Both the position numbers and the translations under genes were made by a program. A stretch of 64,000 bases of DNA, taken from Planctomycetota bacterium. GTDB taxonomy: Bacteria > Planctomycetota > Phycisphaerae > Phycisphaerales > UBA1924. The stretch spans positions 23,620-87,619 of the forward strand of contig JANRJM010000011.1 in assembly GCA_033763975.1 (NCBI GenBank), read 5' to 3'. A model generated the notes under the pieces. That model did no database searches. It was not told where the DNA came from and was given only the letters and a program-made list of their open reading frames with translations. Below, piece after piece: positions 48,914 to 60,164 of this stretch. Each line of letters starts with the position of its first letter. The stretch's first letter is position 1.

Positions 48914-50418
48914 GGCGATTGGAAGTCGATGCGGAAGACGAGGGTGATCGTTGCGCCGGGATCCGAAGCGCTCAGGCGATCGAGCTCCTTGCCCGCGGCG
49001 CTCCAGCGGTAGAGCGAATCAAGCAGCGGGCGGTCGATGGCCTCGTAGCCGGTGGTGCGTCCTTCGACGAACTCGGCGCGAGTGACGCGCCCCGTGCGGT
49101 CGAACGAGAGGCGCACCAGCGGGTTGCGGGGCCTGGCGAAGACGCGGGTGGTGCTGTCGAGGCGCAGATGCGAGGTCCGGATCTGCAGGCCGCGCCGGGC
49201 GAGGTTCTTGCCCGGCTGCACCACGATGGGCTCCAGCGCGGCGCGAGCGATGGACTCGTCTTCGGCGACGGCGTCGGCGGCGCGTCCGGGGACCGTGGCG
49301 GAGCCCTCGCGCCGGGCCGGGTCGGGCGGGGGCGCGTCGGTGATGCGCACGGGACCGGGAATCGTGTCAGGCTCTGCGAGGTCCAACGCGGGAGCGCGTG
49401 GCTCGCGCGCGAGCGGCGAGGGCGGCTGCGGTGCCGGATAGGCCGTCGGAGGGCTGGGGGCCGCGGGCGGAGAAGGGCTCTGCGCGTCGGGCAACGTCGG
49501 GGCGGGCGCGGTCAGGGCGGGCGTGGTATCGCGCGTCAGGGCGTCGGGCGCGATGGCTCCATCGGATTCCGCCGGGTCGGGTGCGTTTTCCGGACGTTCG
49601 TCGGCCGGCGTGTCGGCGTGATCTTCGGCCGGCGCTTCGACGAGCGGCGTCGCGGGCTCGGCGGGAAGCGGGAGGTCGATCTCGGGTGCCCCGTCGGCCT
49701 GTGGCGGGGGCTCGCGCTGCGCGTCGGCCTGCGGCGGGGCCTCGCGTTGCGGGGCGGCCTGCGGCGGCGGCTCGCGTTGCGGGGCGGAATCGCTGGCGGC
49801 GAGTTCCGCGGGCTGCGGCGCGGGCGCGGGCTCGAGTTCGGGCGCGGGCTCCGGGGCGGGTTCGGGCTCGGGGGCGGGCTGTGGCGCGGGCGCGGGCTCG
49901 AGTTCGGGCGCGGGCTCGGGGGCGGGCTCTGGTTCTGGTGCAGGTTGCGGCTCTGGCTCGGGCTCTGGCTGCGGGTTTGGCTGCGGCGCGGGCTGTGCCG
50001 CTGGCGGCGTTACCAGGCCGCCGGGCGCGCGCGTGAATCCTGCCTGATCCATGGACCAGAGCGGAGCACTGCGCGGGGTTTCCTCGAGGAAGCCCTTCCA
50101 TGCCTGGACCATGGCGTCGGAGTCGTCGATACCGGCCGTCACGATCGGCTCGGGCTCGGGCTCCGGTTCGGGCTTCGGCGTCGGCGCCGGCTCGGGTTTG
50201 GGTTCGGGCGGAGGCGCGGGAGCGGGCTCGGAGGGCGCCGGGGGTTCGGGGGATGGTGGTTGCGGCTCCGGGCGTGATTCGAGCGGGAGCAGCGGGGCGA
50301 GGCGGGAGAGCGCGCCGTCGCGGGCGGGCGGGCCGCCGTATCGGGCGAGCACGCCCCCGGCAAGGGCGTGAACGCCGATGCTCAAGGCGCTCGCGGCGAT
50401 GGCGGTGCGGGCGTGCAT
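48910..50418 (-). CDS. TonB-like protein with long Pro/Glu spacer
   Basis: A 502-residue protein built like TonB: an N-terminal signal-anchor ([23 protein letters not shown]), a very long periplasm-spanning Pro/Glu/Ala region (about 45-350), and a C-terminal domain with [42 protein letters not shown] similar to the TonB C-terminal fold. The spacer includes a direct duplication of a 22-residue unit built on [18 protein letters not shown] and several [12 protein letters not shown] repeats. No ExbB or ExbD is nearby. It is 35 bp downstream of cheB in the same direction, which is unusual for TonB. A 7-bp inverted repeat overlaps its start codon. Confidence 0.75.
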   Translation of the reverse strand: MHARTAIAASALSIGVHALAGGVLARYGGPPARDGALSRLAPLLPLESRPEPQPPSPEPPAPSEPAPAPPPEPKPEPAPTPKPEPEPEPEPIVTAGIDDSDAMVQAWKGFLEETPRSAPLWSMDQAGFTRAPGGLVTPPAAQPAPQPNPQPEPEPEPQPAPEPEPAPEPAPELEPAPAPQPAPEPEPAPEPAPELEPAPAPQPAELAASDSAPQREPPPQAAPQREAPPQADAQREPPPQADGAPEIDLPLPAEPATPLVEAPAEDHADTPADERPENAPDPAESDGAIAPDALTRDTTPALTAPAPTLPDAQSPSPPAAPSPPTAYPAPQPPSPLAREPRAPALDLAEPDTIPGPVRITDAPPPDPARREGSATVPGRAADAVAEDESIARAALEPIVVQPGKNLARRGLQIRTSHLRLDSTTRVFARPRNPLVRLSFDRTGRVTRAEFVEGRTTGYEAIDRPLLDSLYRWSAAGKELDRLSASDPGATITLVFRIDFQSP

Positions 50419-50436
50419 ACGACGGGGAATCGTATG
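50416..50436. promoter_or_regulatory. Inverted repeat over the TonB-like start codon
   Basis: CATACGA and TCGTATG form a perfect 7-bp inverted repeat around CGGGGAA. On the minus strand the right arm's complement contains the ATG itself. In RNA this hairpin would sequester the start codon, and as DNA it could be an operator. It lies in the 35-bp gap after cheB. Confidence 0.45.
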
Positions 50437-50453
50437 AGGCGCCGCGGGGCGGC

Positions 50454-52391
<1,938 letters not shown>

Positions 52392-52395
<4 letters not shown>

Positions 52396-53258
52396 GCGGG
52401 TGCTCCGGGAGCGTGCTGGGCGGAGGCTTCCACTTCACGGACGCCCGCGAACGCGTCGGCCATGGCGAGCTCGACCGTCGGACGGTCCAGGTTCAGGCGT
52501 GTGCGGACGTGATCCGCGAGGCGGTAGTGCAGCCCGTCGACCCCCACGCCCAGGCCGGCCCACAGGGCGACCATGTCCGCGGCGTGGACGATGTCAAACA
52601 GGGCGTTCTGGCGACGGGGATCCTCGGGCGGGGCGTGGTGGAACGCGATGGCCTCGGCGATGCGTTCGGGCAGGCTCCAGCGCGTCGCGAGCGCGGCGCC
52701 GAGCTCGGCGTGGTCGAACCCGTACACCGCGCGCTCCGCGTCGAGGCACGAGCGATCGGGCGTCATGGCCTCGGCGATCCGGCGCGCGTGCTGCTCGCCG
52801 TGGGCGGCGTCGAAGGCGAGCTTGCCCACGTCGCGCAGCAGCGCGGCGATGAAGGCGAGGTCGGCGTTGACGCTGGCGGCCCGCCTGGCGAGCCCCTCGG
52901 CGGCGTGCGCCCCGCCCACCGCGCCGCGCCAGAGCGCGCCGCGCTGCAGCCCGTACGCGCCGCCGGCGTCGGCGAAGACACCCGCGGCCTGGTGCTCGAG
53001 GACGATCTTCTTGAGCAGTTCGGTTCCCAGGCGCGCGATGCCCTCGCGCAGCACGAAGGTGCGGCCCGGGCGCCCGTAGCGCGCGGAGTTGGCGTAGCGG
53101 AGGACGGCCATGCTGAGGGCCTCGTCCTGGCGGATGACCTTCTCGAGGGCGGCGACCGTGGACTCGCCGCCGGCGATCATCGAGCCGACGCGCAGCACGG
53201 TGGTGGGGAGGGCGGTGAGGCGCCCCACGCGGTCGAGGATGTCGTTCATGCCGCCCAT
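52392..53258 (-). CDS. HDOD domain protein
   Basis: HDOD domains are degenerate HD-phosphohydrolase folds used in signalling without a full metal site. The 288-residue protein begins DILDRVGRLTALPTTVLRVGSMIAGGESTVAALEKVIRQDEALSMAVLRYANSARYG, the usual HDOD opening. Further on are FIAALLRDVGKLAF, GFDHAELGAALATRWSLPERIAEAIAFHHAPPED and a final IVHAADMVALWAG helix. The ATG at 53258 has GGAG upstream; a second ATG at 53249 overlaps the cheD stop as ATGA. It is embedded between cheD and cheY, suggesting a role in taxis or surface behaviour. Confidence 0.88.
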
Positions 53259-53773
53259 AGCGTGCGCTCCGTTCCCTGGGACTTGGCGATCACGAGCCCG
53301 TCGGCGATGCGCAGCGAGAGTGTGCGGCTGTTGGCGCCGCCGGTGTCGTCGGCGGAGAGGAGGATGCTGTTCTTCCAGAAGATCTTGCGGAGCAGCGTGC
53401 GGTTGCGGGTGCCGATCTTGAAGTGCCCGTCCTCGCTGAGCGTCTCGGCGCCGCCGGCGGCGCAGACGATGAGCCGCTCCTTCTTGGCGCCGCGCTCGTA
53501 GCAGGTGCGGAAGAGGTGGGGGATGCCGGTGTCGCCGAACATGGCGGGGTTCTGCGCCGCCTTGTCCTTGTTGAGGTCTGAGGTCGGCAGCATGAAGTGG
53601 AGCAGCCCGCCGACGCGCGCGACCGGGTCGTAGATGGTCACGCCGATGCACGAGCCGAGCGCGAACGTGACGATCGTCGAGGCGGGATCGGCGGAGACCG
53701 CCATGTCGGCGACCCCGACGATGAGTTTCTCGTCGGTCGGCGAAGAAGTGGAGCCCGGGGCCAGTCTGGACAC
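53246..53773 (-). CDS. cheD: Chemoreceptor glutamine deamidase CheD
   Basis: CheD deamidates receptor glutamines and can be bound by CheC/CheX-type phosphatases. The 175 residues contain the nucleophile Cys in FALGSCIGVTIYD (about 42), the catalytic His in GGLLHFMLP (about 59), and GGAETLSEDGHFKIGTRN followed by the DTGGANSRTLSL region near the C-terminus. The start is a GTG with GGGAG eight bases upstream. It has a 13-bp gap from cheR. The presence of CheD together with CheX-type proteins matches the Bacillus/Thermotoga-like adaptation module rather than the enterobacterial one. Confidence 0.94.
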   Translation of the reverse strand: MSRLAPGSTSSPTDEKLIVGVADMAVSADPASTIVTFALGSCIGVTIYDPVARVGGLLHFMLPTSDLNKDKAAQNPAMFGDTGIPHLFRTCYERGAKKERLIVCAAGGAETLSEDGHFKIGTRNRTLLRKIFWKNSILLSADDTGGANSRTLSLRIADGLVIAKSQGTERTLWAA

Positions 53774-53786
53774 GAAGTACTCCCGT

Positions 53787-54614
53787 TCATTCCTTGACGT
53801 ACACCGACGGCTGCACCGAACGGAACGGCACGCCCAGACCGGCGAGGGTCTCGGCGCTGCCGACCGCGAGGATGCCCTGGGGACGCAAGAGGTCGTGGAA
53901 CCGGCGGACCAGCCGGCGCCGGGTCTCGGCGTTGAAGTAGATCATCACGTTCCGGCAGAAGATGACGTCGAACGGGCCTCGCATCGGCCAGGCGTCCATC
54001 AGGTTGAGGCGTCCGATCGTCACGAGTTTGCGGACCTCCGGCGCAACCTCGAGCATCGGCGGGGATTGCCCGGGCACGCTCGAGAAGTACCTCTCCGCGA
54101 GCTCCGGCGGCATGCCGTCCATCGAGTCGGGCGAGTATCGGCCCGCTTTCGCCTGTCCGACAGCGAAGGTCGAGAGATCCGTGCCGAGGATCCTGACGTC
54201 CCACGCCCGGATGTCGGGCAGGCTCTCGAGAGCGTTGATCGCCAGCGAGTACGGCTCCTGGCCCGTCGAGCACGCGGCGGACCAGACCCGGATCCGCCGT
54301 CCCGGGGTCGTGAGGTTCTCTCTCGCCAGCGGGGTGTAGAACTCGCGCTCGAGGTAGGCGAAGTGCTGCGGGTCGCGGAAGAAGCTGGTGACGTTCGTCG
54401 ACAGCAGGTCGAAGAACAGCAGCATGTCCTCGTCGGTCGCGTCGGTCTCGAGGTGGTCGAGGTAGGCCTCGGGCGAGGCGAAGCGCGACTTGCGGAGGAA
54501 TGAGGCCAGGCGGCTGGACACCAGCGGGAGCTTGACCGGGGTGAGGTGCAACCCCCACCGGGCTTGGGCCAGGGCCGCGATGCGCTGGAACTGTGATTCG
54601 GCGAGCGTCCGCAT
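53787..54614 (-). CDS. cheR: Chemoreceptor methyltransferase CheR
   Basis: Transfers methyl groups from S-adenosylmethionine to receptor glutamates. Of 275 residues, the N-terminal helical domain (1-75) is followed by TNVTSFFRDPQHF, SAM motif I RIRVWSAACSTGQEPYSLAI (about 108-127), GTDLSTFAVGQAKAGRYS, and FDVIFCRNVMIYFN (about 215-228), all typical. No C-terminal TPR is present. It lies 30 bp downstream of the MCP gene. The MCP lacks an obvious C-terminal pentapeptide tether for CheR. Confidence 0.95.
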   Translation of the reverse strand: MRTLAESQFQRIAALAQARWGLHLTPVKLPLVSSRLASFLRKSRFASPEAYLDHLETDATDEDMLLFFDLLSTNVTSFFRDPQHFAYLEREFYTPLARENLTTPGRRIRVWSAACSTGQEPYSLAINALESLPDIRAWDVRILGTDLSTFAVGQAKAGRYSPDSMDGMPPELAERYFSSVPGQSPPMLEVAPEVRKLVTIGRLNLMDAWPMRGPFDVIFCRNVMIYFNAETRRRLVRRFHDLLRPQGILAVGSAETLAGLGVPFRSVQPSVYVKE

Positions 54615-54644
54615 GGGTCGTTGGGTGAGTCCTGGCCGGGCGGG

Positions 54645-56561
54645 TTAGAAGTTGGCGAGGGCGTCGTCGTCCGGGGTGAGGGGGATGGCGCGGCCGGGGT
54701 CGTCGGCGGGTCGAGGTGCTGCCGCGGCGGCGGCGAGTGCGGCGCGCTTGGTGGGGGCGTTGGAGGCGGAGGCGCGTGGGGCAGGGCGGCGTGGCGCGGG
54801 GCGGGCGGGGTGAGCGGGGGCGTGGGGCGCTTGCGGGCGCGGGGCGGGGCGTTCGAGCCGTGCGCCGCCGGTCTCGGCGCTGGTCTTGAACTGGCTGACG
54901 AGTTCCTGGAGGGAGACGACCTGGGAGGCGGTCTCTTCGGCGCCGGAGGCGAGTTCCTCGGAGTTGCTGGCGTTCTGCTGGGTGACCTTGTCGAGCTCGC
55001 TGACGCCGGTGTTGACCTGGCTGATGCCCTTGGCCTGCTCGCCGGAGGCGGAGGCGATCTCGGCGAGGAGGGTGTTGACCTTGCCGGTGGCGGTGGCGAT
55101 CTCGTCGAGGACGGTGCCGACACGGGTGGCGATCTCGACGCCGGTGTCGGCGCGTCGGGTGGCCTGGTCGATCATGGCGGAGGTGTTTCGGGCGGCCTCG
55201 GCGGAACGCTGGGCGAGGCTGCGGACCTCTTCGGCGACGACGGCGAAGCCCTTGCCGGCCTCGCCCGCGCGGGCGGCCTCGACGGCGGCGTTGAGGGCGA
55301 GGAGGTTGGTCTGGAAGGCGATCTCGTCGATGACCTTGATGATCTTGGCGATCTCGGTGCTGGACTGCTTGATCTCGTTCATGGCGGCGGACATCTGACG
55401 CATCTCGGTCTGGCCGCGGTCCGCGGCGGCCTTGGATGTCTCGGACATGGCGTTGGCCTGGCGAGCGTTCTCGGCGTTCTGCTGGGTCATGGCGGACATC
55501 TGCTCGACCGAGGCGCTGATCTGCTCGAGGCTGGCCGCCTGCTCGCTGGCGCCCTGCGCCAGCGACTGGCTCGCCCCCGAGATCTGCGATGCGCCGGCGT
55601 CGATCTCGCCCGCGCCGGACTGCACCTGCACGATGACATCCTCGATCTTCTTGACGAACGCGTTGAAGTAGCGGGCGACGGTGCCGACCTCGTCGGTGCT
55701 GGAGTCGTTCAGGCGGACGCGCAGGTCGCCCTCGCCGTCGGCGATGTCCTTGAGGCTGGCCGCCAGCGTGTTCAGCGGGCGACCCAGCCAGCGGCGCAGG
55801 AGCACGACCATGGTGAAGATGCCGACCGCGGCGATGGGCAACGTCCACAGTGCGGCGCTGGCGACGAATGACGCGACCTCGTCCTCCAGGCGCTGCAGGG
55901 GCTGCGAGACGACGAACGCGCCGTGCATGTCGCCGGGCTTCCAGTTCTCCATCGGGAAGCCGAGCAGGTCCTTGCCGTCGCCGGTCGGGCTGGTGGCGGG
56001 GTCGCCGTGGCAGACCATGCACGAGGAGTCGAGCATGATTGCCCGCATGTAGACGAGCTGCTTGTCCTTGGCATCTTCGCCCCAGAGCTCGGCGGAGCCG
56101 CCCGACTGGACCTGGCGCGTGAGCTTCTCCAGCAGTTCGTGCTGGTACTCCCCGGGCTTGGGCTCGTTGTCCTTGTTGCGGGCGTCGAAGGCGCGCACGA
56201 CGAACTTGACGTTCTCGCGCTTGGCGGCCTCCTCCGCCGCCTTCCAGCCGGCGACGATGGGCACGGTCTTGAAGAAGCTGGTGTCCGAGTAATGGCGTCC
56301 CTTCTCGCGGGCGTCCTGCAGTTCCTCGATGAGTTTCTCGGTGTCGAAGGAGCCCGCCTTGTGCAAGGCGGAGACGTGGTTCTTGGTCTCGTCCGCCAGG
56401 GCGGTGAAGACCTTTGACTCGGTGACCAGGTCTTCCTTCACGGTGTGCTCGTGCTTCAGGATGAGCACGTAGGACGTGATGCCCATGACCGCGAGGAGGA
56501 GCGCGGTGCTCAGCACGATCAACCGAGTACTGATGTTCGCGGCGAGGAGTTTCTTCAGCAT
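54645..56561 (-). CDS. Methyl-accepting chemotaxis protein with c-type heme sensor domain
   Basis: A transmembrane chemoreceptor of 638 residues. TM1 is about 14-35 and TM2 about 233-255. Between them is an extracytoplasmic domain of the DUF3365 (Tll0287-like) type with a c-heme motif CMVCH at 181-185 and the following [25 protein letters not shown]. Next come a HAMP domain (256-308) and a signalling domain (about 320-590) with the hairpin tip [40 protein letters not shown]. The last 70 residues are a Pro/Ala-rich tail ending DDDALANF. The heme site suggests sensing of redox state, oxygen or NO. The ATG at 56561 is preferred to one 25 residues upstream, which would delay TM1. Confidence 0.93.
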   Translation of the reverse strand: MLKKLLAANISTRLIVLSTALLLAVMGITSYVLILKHEHTVKEDLVTESKVFTALADETKNHVSALHKAGSFDTEKLIEELQDAREKGRHYSDTSFFKTVPIVAGWKAAEEAAKRENVKFVVRAFDARNKDNEPKPGEYQHELLEKLTRQVQSGGSAELWGEDAKDKQLVYMRAIMLDSSCMVCHGDPATSPTGDGKDLLGFPMENWKPGDMHGAFVVSQPLQRLEDEVASFVASAALWTLPIAAVGIFTMVVLLRRWLGRPLNTLAASLKDIADGEGDLRVRLNDSSTDEVGTVARYFNAFVKKIEDVIVQVQSGAGEIDAGASQISGASQSLAQGASEQAASLEQISASVEQMSAMTQQNAENARQANAMSETSKAAADRGQTEMRQMSAAMNEIKQSSTEIAKIIKVIDEIAFQTNLLALNAAVEAARAGEAGKGFAVVAEEVRSLAQRSAEAARNTSAMIDQATRRADTGVEIATRVGTVLDEIATATGKVNTLLAEIASASGEQAKGISQVNTGVSELDKVTQQNASNSEELASGAEETASQVVSLQELVSQFKTSAETGGARLERPAPRPQAPHAPAHPARPAPRRPAPRASASNAPTKRAALAAAAAAPRPADDPGRAIPLTPDDDALANF

Positions 56562-56708
56562 GGCGTTCCCCACGAGTGCGATGCGGGCATTGCCCGACGT
56601 TTCCTTTGCCCCGGCGCCGGTCAACGTGCCGGCCACCTCAACGGGCGGCGTGCGATCGAGCGCGCGGGCGTGGACGCCCGCGGCGAGTGGACCATCGGAC
56701 GCGGAGCG

Positions 56709-56737
56709 TTGAAACTTTGCGATCTACCGCGTGGAAT
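56709..56737 (+). promoter_or_regulatory. Candidate sigma-70-type promoter for cheA-cheW
   Basis: TTGAAA (56709-56714) and TGGAAT (56732-56737) are spaced by 17 bases, with five of six and four of six consensus matches, in the AT-richer middle of the 293-bp divergent spacer between the MCP gene and cheA. The leader would be about 110 bases. Confidence 0.4.
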
Positions 56738-56854
56738 TCGCTTGTTTGTAGTCGGTTACGACCCTGTGCAGGGGAGTCGTCCGCGGTGCAAGACGGTGAA
56801 CTCGGGGCGCCGTTCGACCGACGATAGAGCACCCTTCCAGGAAGAACGCCACCC

Positions 56855-59389
56855 GTGACGATTACCCCAGCCATCGAGCAACTCGCCAAGACGTCGGTGC
56901 TCATCGACGAGCACGATCTGCCCGCGCTGGTGGAACTGCACGAGCGGATGCGCGGGGTACTCCGCGAGTTGGAGGCTGTGGATCTCGCGGCGGTCACGGA
57001 CTGCCTGGAGCAGTCGGACGGGCTGCTGCAGCAGATCATCTACCGGGAGACGGAGAACGCGGCGGCGGCGCTTGACCAGATCCGCGCGGGGATCGACTTC
57101 GCGCAGCGCGCGGTGGCGGCGGACGAGGAGGGCAGGCCCCTGTCGGAGGTCGGCGCGTCGCCGTTCGAGGCCTCGCCCGCGCGGCGTGAGCCGATCGATG
57201 CGGAACTGCTGGCCTCGTGGATCGCGTCGTGCGCGTCGGGGCTGGGAGAGATCGAGGGGCTGGCGGTGTCGCTCGACACCGGGTCTGCCCCGGCCGACGC
57301 GATGGCGGAGCTTCGGCGCAGGCTGCACACGCTCAAGGGCGAGTGCGGGGTGCTGTCGCTGCGCGAGGCGCAGCAGCTGTGCCACGCGGCGGAGACGATG
57401 ATCGATTCGTGCGGCGCGGCGCTCTCGCGCATGCAGCCGGTGCTCGAGGTCGTGGACTGGATGCGCGGGTACATCGGCACGCTGGCGAACGACGCGCTCG
57501 CGCCGGCGCCCGAGCACCGCCCGCTGCTCGAGACGCTGCGTCGCCTGGGCGAGGCGTGCGCACTCCCGCCGGCGTCGCCCGCGGCGGAGGCGTCCGACCC
57601 GGTTCGTCCGGCGCAGGCCCCCGCCGAGGCGGCGCCCGCGGTGGGCACGCCGGTGGACCTGTCCGTTGACCCGGCGATGCAGGGCACGCTGCAGGAGTTC
57701 CTGTGCGAGGCGCGCGAGCACATCGCGCAGTCGGAGCACGCGCTGCTGGAACTGGAGAAGCACCCGGGCGACCGCGAGAACATCAACACGGTCTTCCGTG
57801 CGTTCCACACGATCAAGGGCGTGGCGGGGTTCCTGAATCTCGCCCCGGTCGTGTCGCTCGCGCACAGCACCGAGTTCCTGCTGGACGCCGCACGGTCGGG
57901 GCGCGTGACGCTGGACCACGCGAGCCTGGGCCTGGTGCTGCGCAGCTGCGACATGATGGCGGCGCTCATCCGGGCGCTCGAGGGCGGGGGGGCAGCGCCG
58001 ACGGGCGAGCAGCTCGGGGTGCTCATCGCCGAGGTGGAGCGCGCCACGCGCGGCGAGCACACGGCGAGCACCACCGGCACGCCCGCGACGCCGGCCCGGG
58101 AACATCCCGCGGCGGGCGATCCGGCGGGGTCAGCCCCGGCGCCCGAGGCCCCCGCGGGGCCGACCCCCGGAACGGCGCAGGCGCCGAACGCGATCGCCAA
58201 GCGTGCGGACCAGACCGTCAAGGTCAGCACGCTGCGCATGGACGCGCTGGTGGACATGGTGGGCGAGCTGGTGATCGCGCAGCAGATGGTCGTGCAGGAT
58301 CCCGCGGTGCGGGGGCTGCGCGAGCAGCGCGTGAGCCGCAATCTCGCGATGGTCGGGAAGATCATCCGCGACCTGCAGGAAGTGTCGATGTCGCTGCGGA
58401 TGGTGCCGGTGAAGGCGACCTTCCAGAAGATGGGACGCCTGGTGCGCGACGTGTCGGCGAAGTCGGGCAAGCGCGTGACGCTGCACACGGAAGGGGAAGA
58501 CGTCGAGATCGACCGCACGGTGGTCGAGGAGATCGCCGACCCGCTGGTGCACATGATCCGCAACTCGTGCGACCACGGGATCGAGCCGGCGGACGTGCGC
58601 CGGGCGGCCGGGAAGCCCGACGGGGGCAACATCTGGCTCCGCGCGTACCACTCGGGCGGGTCGATCCTGGTCGAGGTGCAGGACGACGGCAAGGGGCTCG
58701 ACCGCGACCGAATCCTGGCCAAGGCGATCGAGCGGGGGATCTACACGGCGGACCGCCCGCTGCAGGAGATCCCCGACGCGGAGGTGTTCAACCTCATCTT
58801 CCTGCCCGGGTTCTCGACCGCCGAGCGCATCACCGACCTGTCGGGGCGCGGCGTCGGGATGGACGTCGTGCGCCGGAACATCGAGGCGCTGCGCGGCACG
58901 ATCGACATCGACTCCAAGCCCGGGCAGGGCACGCTCTTCACGCTGCGGCTCCCGCTCACGCTGGCGATCATCGACGGGATGGTCGTGCGGTCGGGGACGC
59001 AGCGGTTCGTCATCCCGACGCTGTCCATCGAGCGCAGCTTCAAGCCCACCCCCGCCCTGGTGAACACCGTGCTCGAGCGCGGGCGGATGGCCCGCGTGCG
59101 CGACGGCCTGCTCCCCATCTACCGCCTCGACAGCGTGCTGGCGGGGCGCACCAGCACCGACACGCCCGCGGACGAACTGCTCGTCGTGGTCGAATGCCGC
59201 GGGACGCGCGCGTGCCTGTCGGTGGATGAGATCATCGGGCAGCAGCAGGTTGTCATCAAAGGGCTCGGCCAGGGCACGCACACCATCCCGGGCGTGTCGG
59301 GCGGGGCGATCCTCGGCGACGGGCGCGTGGCGCTCATCCTCGATGTCGGCGGCATTCTCGGAGGGGCGGCCAGCGCGGCGGCCTCGTGA
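56855..59389 (+). CDS. cheA: Chemotaxis histidine kinase CheA with two Hpt domains
   Basis: The kinase that relays receptor state to CheY and CheB. The 844-residue protein starts with GTG (AGGAAG upstream). It has two histidine phosphotransfer domains: Hpt1 with RRRLHTLKGECG (His158) and Hpt2 with RAFHTIKGVAG (His318). A Pro/Ala linker (about 400-450) follows, then the dimerisation helix VKVSTLRMDALVDMVGELVIAQQM (456-478), the ATPase with N-box HMIRNSCDHGIE, DDGKGLD and GRGVGMDVVRRNIEALRG, and a CheW-like C-terminus (LPLTLAIIDGMVV on). The CheY-binding P2 domain is not evident. The first 90 residues are helical and could be a third, His-less Hpt remnant. Confidence 0.95.
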   Translation: MTITPAIEQLAKTSVLIDEHDLPALVELHERMRGVLRELEAVDLAAVTDCLEQSDGLLQQIIYRETENAAAALDQIRAGIDFAQRAVAADEEGRPLSEVGASPFEASPARREPIDAELLASWIASCASGLGEIEGLAVSLDTGSAPADAMAELRRRLHTLKGECGVLSLREAQQLCHAAETMIDSCGAALSRMQPVLEVVDWMRGYIGTLANDALAPAPEHRPLLETLRRLGEACALPPASPAAEASDPVRPAQAPAEAAPAVGTPVDLSVDPAMQGTLQEFLCEAREHIAQSEHALLELEKHPGDRENINTVFRAFHTIKGVAGFLNLAPVVSLAHSTEFLLDAARSGRVTLDHASLGLVLRSCDMMAALIRALEGGGAAPTGEQLGVLIAEVERATRGEHTASTTGTPATPAREHPAAGDPAGSAPAPEAPAGPTPGTAQAPNAIAKRADQTVKVSTLRMDALVDMVGELVIAQQMVVQDPAVRGLREQRVSRNLAMVGKIIRDLQEVSMSLRMVPVKATFQKMGRLVRDVSAKSGKRVTLHTEGEDVEIDRTVVEEIADPLVHMIRNSCDHGIEPADVRRAAGKPDGGNIWLRAYHSGGSILVEVQDDGKGLDRDRILAKAIERGIYTADRPLQEIPDAEVFNLIFLPGFSTAERITDLSGRGVGMDVVRRNIEALRGTIDIDSKPGQGTLFTLRLPLTLAIIDGMVVRSGTQRFVIPTLSIERSFKPTPALVNTVLERGRMARVRDGLLPIYRLDSVLAGRTSTDTPADELLVVVECRGTRACLSVDEIIGQQQVVIKGLGQGTHTIPGVSGGAILGDGRVALILDVGGILGGAASAAAS

Positions 59390-59412
59390 ACTGTTCCGTC
59401 CAGGAGTCTTCC

Positions 59413-59991
59413 ATGTCCAGCTTGACGACCCAGCCAACCAGTGCCACCAAGGTCCGCAACGCCTCGCGCACGGACGACGGCAATCACGACAAGTTCCTGA
59501 CCTTCTGCCTCGGCAAGGAGGAGTACGGGCTGCCGATCCTGAGCGTCCGCGAGATCATCGGGCTGATCGACGTCACCCCCCTGCCGCAGACGCCCGCGTA
59601 CGTCAAGGGCGTCATCAACCTGCGGGGGAAGATCATCCCGGTGATGGAGCTTCGGGCTCGCTTCGGGCTTCCCTTCGTCGCGTACACGCCCGAGACGTGC
59701 ATCCTCGTGGTCGAGGTCGGCGGTGAGGCGGACGGCAGCGGCGCGTTCCAACTAGGCATCATCGTGGACTCGGTGCGCGAGGTGGTGGACATCAGCCGCG
59801 GGAACATCGAGCCGCCCCCGAACTTCGGCACGTCGATCCCGCTCAGCGCCATCCAGGGCATGGGCAAGGTCAAGGACAAGGTCGTCATCCTGCTGAACGT
59901 GAACAGCGTGGGTGCGAAGCAGGACCTGGAGAAGCACGTGGCCGACGCGCAGCCGGCGCCGGCGTCGGACTCGATCCGGGCGGCCGCCTGA
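59413..59991 (+). CDS. cheW: Chemotaxis coupling protein CheW
   Basis: Couples receptors to CheA. The 192 residues contain a CheW domain (about 27-170): FLTFCLGKEEYGLPILSVREIIGLIDVTPLPQTPAYVKGVINLRGKIIPVMELRARFGL, then LGIIVDSVREVVDI and KVKDKVVILLNVNS. A Thr/Ser-rich N-terminus and Ala-rich tail flank it. AGGAG lies 7 bases before the ATG at 59413; an in-frame GTG at 59386 overlapping the cheA stop is also possible and would add nine residues. Confidence 0.94.
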   Translation: MSSLTTQPTSATKVRNASRTDDGNHDKFLTFCLGKEEYGLPILSVREIIGLIDVTPLPQTPAYVKGVINLRGKIIPVMELRARFGLPFVAYTPETCILVVEVGGEADGSGAFQLGIIVDSVREVVDISRGNIEPPPNFGTSIPLSAIQGMGKVKDKVVILLNVNSVGAKQDLEKHVADAQPAPASDSIRAAA

Positions 59992-60078
59992 CGACATTCG
60001 CGGGCGTGTGACCGGGCGCACCGCCGAAGCGAGCGCGCGCCCGCGTTGCGCGCTGGCCAGCCGTGCGCGCTGGCATGC

Positions 60079-60122
60079 TTGGTGCGACGGCGTCCCTTGG
60101 TGCGACGGCGTGCTTGGTGCGA
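60079..60122. repeat. Short tandem repeat between convergent cheW and fapA genes
   Basis: TTGGTGCGACGGCGT occurs at 60079-60093 and 60097-60111, and TTGGTGCGA begins a third, degenerate copy at 60114, a period of 17-18 bases. Just upstream, GCGCGCTGGC is also repeated. The 173-bp spacer has no convincing intrinsic terminator for either gene. Confidence 0.7.
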
Positions 60123-60164
60123 TTGGTCGCTGGGCGGGCCGGCGCTCCTGCTCGTCGCGTCGAC

